Part shown: positions 5,202 through 7,773 of the stretch, piece by piece | How the letters are laid out: every line of letters starts with the position of its first letter | Position numbering within the stretch: the stretch's first letter is position 1 | NCBI GenBank assembly: GCA_913054565.1 | Contig: CAJXHW010000080.1 | Span: 1-7,773, forward strand | DNA length: 7,773 nt | Direction of reading: 5' to 3' | Source: an uncultured Kordia sp. | GTDB taxonomy: Bacteria; Bacteroidota; Bacteroidia; Flavobacteriales; Flavobacteriaceae | Notes under the pieces: model-generated | Database searches by the model: none | What the model saw: only the letters and a program-made list of their open reading frames with translations | Told to the model about the DNA's origin: nothing | Program-made: the position numbers and the translations under genes

Positions 5202-5210
5202 TCTAATAAA

Positions 5211-5221
5211 AACGACAAAAT
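5211..5221 (+). promoter_or_regulatory. Shared start-proximal leader motif AACGAC at the rep start
   Basis: AACGACAAAAT directly precedes ATG 5222. The same AACGAC in an A-rich setting directly precedes ATG 4656 (4650-4655, no spacer) and ATG 7540 (7530-7535, spacer AAAA). It is a candidate translation-initiation or regulator-binding leader element; the function is unknown. Confidence 0.4.
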
Positions 5222-6979
5222 ATGGATTCAATAAAATGGGCAATTAATGACCTAGCAGTAAACGAAAGATTAGCAAAAATGCTGATGGACGAAAAAGTCT
5301 ACAAAAAATACATAAACACTTTTGAAAGTTACGACAATACACATTTTTTAAGTGCATACAATGGATTGCAAGAAACACCTGGAAATAAGAATCATTCAAG
5401 AGTAGAACACAACACAAAAAGAGTAGAAAAAACAGTCATTGGCTCAAATATGCTCAAACACGAAGCAATGGCAACAGTATTCAATACCATAAAATACGCA
5501 AACACAAGCGAAGAAGTGGTCTTAATGGATGGACACAAAACAGCATCAAGTCACTTTAAACTCTATTGGCAAATACAAGAAAAAGCAAATAGGATATGGT
5601 TTAATTTTTCAATACCAAAATATCTATATGGAAATAATATCGCTCAATTTTCAATAAATCCACAAAGTCCGAAATATAACGTATTCGAAGCGAATAATTT
5701 TGACATTCAATTCAAACAAATGTATGCAAAGTTGTTTCGATTTTTTGAATTTTTCATTGAGCAAGAGTTTGGTAAAAAATGCGTAAACGAACAGGAAAGA
5801 AGAAACTTGTATAAGTCAATTGAAATAATAGAATTCGATTTGTGCTACAATCAATATTTTGAATCGAAAGATGATGCATTAGGATATTTGGACATACTAA
5901 AAACATACCGACAAAAGAACCAAAGGGGATTAGGGATAACGCGAGAAAACACAAAGATACATAGAGAAACTTTAGACGTTCTAAAATATGAAACAGGAAT
6001 CGCAGAAGTCAACAAAAGTACATGGACTAAAATCTACCACAAAGGAACAGAGTACGCAAAGAAAGACAAGAAGGAACACAACAAGATTAACAATAAAATC
6101 AAAACACGAAACAGGTTTTCAAATAAGCAAAAAGCACCATTGATACCCATTGAAATGTATCAAGAAGAAGCAGACAAGATACTACGGTATGAAATGAGAT
6201 TTAAACCAAAGAAAATTAACTACATATTCAATACAAAAGTGTTTAGAAAAAATTGCCCAATACATGAAAAAAATATGCGGCTATTCAAGAAGCTTGATAG
6301 CCTAAGTAAAGGAGGAAAAGAACTAAACAAGCTAACAAATGACGAAAAAAAGAAATACAAAAAACTAAAATCAATTAAGACAAAAAAAAGAAACTACTTA
6401 TTGGAAGTAAACCCAATAAGCTACGAAGCACAAAAAAGAGCCATACCCCAAATAGACAGGGTTGAAGGATTACAGGAGGTATTTTTCAGTGAGGAACTTT
6501 GGGGGGAATGTGTAAAGCAGTTCAAAGAATTCATAGAGCATTTTAAATTACAACAGTTAGATACTTTCGAAGAAATGAAAGCAAAGCTACACCAATACAA
6601 TAAAGCAGTAAAAAACAAAAAATTAAGCCTAAACCCCGAAATGTTAAGGCAAATGAAACAAAGAGAAAAGGTAAAGTACAACTTGCAAGAAGTAAAACCA
6701 AAAACAATGTTAGGAGTATTTAAGTTAATGCAACACTACACATTTGACCAATTGATAGCAGAAGGGCTTTTAGAAAAAGACACAGTAACAAGATACAGGA
6801 GATTATTCGAAAAATTAGACATAAACACAAAAGGAGTATTCAAAGTATTCCCATTCAACCCTAAAACAAGTTTTGAGGATTATTATATAAGCGTTAAACA
6901 ATCTTTTATGCACGAATCAGGGTACGGAAAAGAAGAAATATTTGCTTTTGCTCATGATGAAGTAAGGATGCTATTTTAA
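5222..6979 (+). CDS. Rolling-circle replication initiation protein, phage gene II/X-like family (585 aa)
   Basis: Such proteins nick one strand at the origin and stay attached through a tyrosine to start rolling-circle replication of ssDNA phages and small plasmids. Family-like motifs appear in order: KYLYGNN (residues 133-139), EFDLCYNQYF (204-213), KIYHKGTEY (270-278) and LRYEMRF (321-327). Lys-rich helical segments follow (350-395), then a C-terminal half ending AFAHDEVRMLF. Tyr272 and Tyr278 are possible nucleophiles, but I cannot fix the active site by eye. The protein is longer than gene II of coliphages (about 410 residues), the extra part being C-terminal. The gene stands alone between hairpins copy 3 and copy 4, and its last codons form part of the copy 4 left arm. 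The start is ATG after aacgacaaaat. Family confidence is good though not certain. Confidence 0.85.
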   Translation: MDSIKWAINDLAVNERLAKMLMDEKVYKKYINTFESYDNTHFLSAYNGLQETPGNKNHSRVEHNTKRVEKTVIGSNMLKHEAMATVFNTIKYANTSEEVVLMDGHKTASSHFKLYWQIQEKANRIWFNFSIPKYLYGNNIAQFSINPQSPKYNVFEANNFDIQFKQMYAKLFRFFEFFIEQEFGKKCVNEQERRNLYKSIEIIEFDLCYNQYFESKDDALGYLDILKTYRQKNQRGLGITRENTKIHRETLDVLKYETGIAEVNKSTWTKIYHKGTEYAKKDKKEHNKINNKIKTRNRFSNKQKAPLIPIEMYQEEADKILRYEMRFKPKKINYIFNTKVFRKNCPIHEKNMRLFKKLDSLSKGGKELNKLTNDEKKKYKKLKSIKTKKRNYLLEVNPISYEAQKRAIPQIDRVEGLQEVFFSEELWGECVKQFKEFIEHFKLQQLDTFEEMKAKLHQYNKAVKNKKLSLNPEMLRQMKQREKVKYNLQEVKPKTMLGVFKLMQHYTFDQLIAEGLLEKDTVTRYRRLFEKLDINTKGVFKVFPFNPKTSFEDYYISVKQSFMHESGYGKEEIFAFAHDEVRMLF

Positions 6980-7011
6980 TGATCATTGAAAAAAATGACC
7001 ATGAAAACAGC
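6970..7011 (+). repeat. Module-border hairpin (copy 4)
   Basis: The left arm is 6970-6987 (GCTATTTTAATGATCATT), the loop 6988-6993 (GAAAAA) and the right arm 6994-7011 (AATGACCATGAAAACAGC). Fifteen of 18 positions pair; the mismatches A6973.C7008, A6978.G7003 and A6982.C6999 are at exactly the same stem positions as in copy 1, although the outer stem sequence differs. The left arm includes the last rep codons and stop. The right arm contains ATG 7001, the likely start of the next gene, which would be sequestered in the mRNA hairpin. Confidence 0.88.
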
Positions 7012-7186
7012 TAAAAAAAGACTAGGATATATAAAAAAGTTTGTTATAAAAGTACAGAGAGGAACACTAAGAGTTTTGAAAAGTACGAAAAATGATATTC
7101 GCTTGGTAATGAGACAACAAGCAAAACTTTATACGTGTTCGCAACGGATAATTATATATTTCCGTTGCGAAGTGAAAAGAAGATGA
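7001..7186 (+). CDS. Small very basic protein (61 aa)
   Basis: The frame is open from TTG 6986, with ATGs at 6995 and 7001. ATG 7001 (MKTAKKRLGYIKKFVIKVQR) is chosen as the simplest start; all lie within hairpin copy 4. The product is strongly basic with alternating hydrophobic and K/R residues (GTLRVLKSTKNDIRLVMRQQ), fitting a nucleic-acid-binding or membrane-peripheral peptide, and ends CEVKRR. No family is recognised. A perfect 11-bp inverted repeat (7138-7171) lies in its last third, so that part may be constrained by DNA or RNA structure as well as by coding. The gene follows rep closely and could be co-transcribed with it. It could instead be a non-coding extension of the origin region. 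Confidence 0.5.
   Translation: MKTAKKRLGYIKKFVIKVQRGTLRVLKSTKNDIRLVMRQQAKLYTCSQRIIIYFRCEVKRR
7138..7171 (+). repeat. Perfect 11-bp inverted repeat with AT-only loop
   Basis: TTCGCAACGGA (7138-7148) and TCCGTTGCGAA (7161-7171) pair perfectly around the 12-base loop TAATTATATATT. It is the strongest perfect hairpin in the window and lies just downstream of rep. A stable GC-containing stem with an AT-only loop is a form used by rolling-circle nick sites, so it is a candidate origin element. No T-tract follows, so a terminator is unlikely. Confidence 0.75.
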
Positions 7187-7269
7187 AAATAAGATACATA
7201 AGAGTAGATTTAAGGAAGGAAAACCATAAACAGGCTTGGTCGAGCCTGTTTATTCTCACAACCGCTTAA
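7183..7269 (+). CDS. Possible mini-gene coupled by ATGA (28 aa)
   Basis: ATG 7183 overlaps the previous TGA as ATGA and the frame runs to TAA 7267-7269. It encodes MKIRYIRVDLRKENHKQAWS followed by SLFILTTA. The overlap is the only support. A perfect hairpin (7227-7252) lies inside it and no family is recognisable, so it may be chance within a structured region. Confidence 0.25.
   Translation: MKIRYIRVDLRKENHKQAWSSLFILTTA
7227..7252 (+). repeat. Perfect 10-bp hairpin in the candidate origin region
   Basis: TAAACAGGCT (7227-7236) pairs with AGCCTGTTTA (7243-7252) around the loop TGGTCG. The bases after it are TTCTCACA, too poor in T for a good terminator, although a weak one cannot be excluded for the upstream gene. 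Confidence 0.7.
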
Positions 7270-7288
7270 ATTTCTTAACGGCAAGTTA

Positions 7289-7331
7289 CCAAACCCACAA
7301 ATTGCGAAGGGCAATTTGCTTGAAGGTTTGG
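7289..7331 (+). repeat. Two-tier perfect hairpin
   Basis: The outer stem CCAAACC (7289-7295) pairs with GGTTTGG (7325-7331). The inner stem CAAATTGC (7298-7305) pairs with GCAATTTG (7311-7318) around the loop GAAGG. An asymmetric internal loop (CA opposite CTTGAA) separates them. All 15 stem positions are Watson-Crick pairs. No T-tract follows. Confidence 0.8.
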
Positions 7332-7421
7332 CCGACCTGTCTAACTTCCCTAAAATCTAAACAATTGCTCACGAAGTCTTTTAAAAAAGAGTTGGGAGAG
7401 AAAACAGAGGAGTTGAGGTGA

Positions 7422-7469
7422 TTTACCGCTTATATAGAGAATTAACCTCTTATATAAATGTAAGGTAAA
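7422..7469 (+). repeat. Two-tier hairpin with bulge, overlapping an alternative stem
   Basis: The outer stem TTTACC (7422-7427) pairs with GGTAAA (7464-7469). The inner stem TTATATAGAG (7430-7439) pairs with CTCTTATATAA (7447-7457) with one bulged T, around the loop AATTAAC. TAAGGTA (7461-7467) can instead pair with TACCTTA (7482-7488), which would break the outer stem, so the two folds exclude each other in part. Confidence 0.65.
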
Positions 7470-7539
7470 ACACTACAAAAATACCTTATCTTTATAGGGC
7501 AGGAAGGAACCAACCGACCTATTAAAAATAACGACAAAA

Positions 7540-7608
7540 ATGGAAATTTACGATTTAAGATTAGAGTTAAACAGATTCGACATTGAAGCAATAGAAAACA
7601 ATTTTTAA
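7540..7608 (+). CDS. Possible mini-ORF ahead of the last gene (22 aa)
   Basis: ATG 7540 to TAA 7606-7608 encodes MEIYDLRLELNRFDIEAIEN followed by NF. It is preceded by the AACGACAAAA leader shared with rep and with the cysteine-rich gene, which favours real translation. The next ATG (7612) comes three bases after the stop, so it may be a leader peptide or a genuine very small protein. Function unknown. Confidence 0.4.
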   Translation: MEIYDLRLELNRFDIEAIENNF

Positions 7609-7611
7609 AAT

Positions 7612-7773
7612 ATGATTGATTACGATAAAATTTACGAAAATATTAAAATGGAAAAGAGATTGAGAGAAATCAGAAGTGAAGAAGATACTCCCAATCATAT
7701 TAGGGATGAAATAGATACTTGCTTAGATGACATTAAGCGAGACAATGAAAGATTAGAGAATGGATACATGAAG
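7612..7773 (+). CDS. N-terminal part of a charged helical protein (partial, at least 54 aa)
   Basis: The frame is open from ATG 7612 to the end of the window. The product begins MIDYDKIYENIKMEKRLREI and continues with acidic and basic residues in a helical, probably coiled-coil pattern (RSEEDTPNHIRDEIDTCLDD, then IKRDNERLENGYMK). There is no membrane segment. No family can be named from this fragment. It follows the candidate origin region, so it probably starts a new transcription unit. Confidence 0.55.
   Translation, partial: MIDYDKIYENIKMEKRLREIRSEEDTPNHIRDEIDTCLDDIKRDNERLENGYMK

Larger units (their letters stand above)
7270..7539 (+). other. Largely non-coding, hairpin-dense region; candidate replication origin
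   Basis: I see no convincing gene here. A TTG-initiated frame at 7236-7421 gives a protein with no recognisable features and runs through perfect stems. The region looks less A-biased at first and holds a two-tier hairpin (7289-7331), a second two-tier hairpin (7422-7469) and an alternative stem competing with it (7461-7488). Weak repeats of the form CCGACCTxTxxAA occur at 7332-7344 and 7514-7526. Its position downstream of a rolling-circle initiator, in an otherwise compact genome, makes an origin or packaging region the most likely role. Confidence 0.55.

Noticed and set aside
5754..6681. Minus-strand open frames at 5754-5954 and 6421-6681
   Set aside because: Both lie inside the rep gene, opposite strand, with the composition expected of a shadow and no recognisable feature.
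2667..7011. The repeated hairpins as ordinary rho-independent terminators on either strand
   Set aside because: On the + strand A-runs rather than T-runs follow the stems. The minus strand lacks a consistent T-tract at the correct side. Two real terminators (4591-4623 and 5116-5152) look quite different, and copy 3 lies just after one of them.
7236..7421. A TTG-initiated open frame of 61 codons
   Set aside because: It runs through two perfect hairpins, has no recognisable protein features and begins inside a stem. The structured-DNA explanation is better.
7487..7494. TATCTTTA as a -7 element for the 7540 gene
   Set aside because: It lacks the final G of TAnnTTTG and I see no TTG at the right distance upstream.
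401..7498. CRISPR arrays, tRNA or rRNA genes and insertion sequences
   Set aside because: The repeats are dispersed single hairpins without regular spacers. I saw no tRNA cloverleaf, rRNA segment or transposase gene.
1..7773. Filamentous phage (Inoviridae-type) identity
   Set aside because: A gene II/X-type Rep and small membrane proteins would fit, but no Zot-type ATPase with a Walker A motif is visible. The M15 peptidase and lectin-like gene fit a tailless membrane-containing phage better. The missing sequence could change this.
1..7773. The window as a complete closed circle
   Set aside because: The frame open at the end would continue in frame from base 1 to TAA 58-60 if the ends were joined, which is intriguing. 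A single open frame is weak evidence, another start-of-window frame looks like a better protein end, and a major capsid gene is not seen.

Overview
This AT-rich window has every credible gene on the + strand. It looks like most of the genome of a small tailless, probably single-stranded-DNA phage, or a closely related replicon, of a Bacteroidetes host, most likely a flavobacterium. The host call rests on low GC, A-rich starts without Shine-Dalgarno sequences, and a clear Bacteroidetes-type promoter (TTTG-N19-TATATTTG). The phage call rests on a gene II/X-type rolling-circle replication initiator, an M15 peptidoglycan peptidase with a C-terminal membrane anchor, a lectin-like protein, a very basic protein, and a run of small single-membrane-span proteins. 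Such a run suits a membrane-containing virion like that of the Finnlakeviridae. I see neither a recognisable major capsid protein nor a Zot-type assembly ATPase, so part of the genome is probably outside the window. The family assignment is inference.

Layout. 1-391: the tail of one membrane protein and a 105-residue membrane protein. 466-2671: a tight block of a basic protein, a membrane-anchored annexin-like protein, a beta-rich protein and three small membrane proteins. 2724-3808: two small membrane proteins and the M15 peptidase. 3874-4576: a lectin-like candidate receptor-binding protein and a small basic/acidic protein, closed by a terminator. 4612-5152: a stand-alone unit for a cysteine-rich protein with its own promoter and terminator. 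5222-6979: the replication initiator. 7001-7186: a small basic protein. 7187-7539: a stretch with little coding and many hairpins, a candidate origin region. 7540-7773: one mini-ORF and one gene running off the end.

The most unusual feature is a family of imperfect hairpins, four close copies and one divergent copy, at 401-449, 2667-2707, 3819-3861, 5163-5201 and 6970-7011. The inner part (TGATCATT, A-rich loop, AATGACCA) is nearly fixed. The outer arms differ completely between copies yet still pair with their own partner arm. An A.C mismatch is kept in all five copies and an A.G mismatch in four. Genes elsewhere abut or overlap, and these hairpins occupy almost all the sizeable gaps, so they divide the genome into modules. 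They lack the T-tract of terminators. Their role is unknown; candidates are structured recombination sites at module borders (in the style of integron attC sites), single-strand replication or packaging signals, or RNA processing and translation-control elements.
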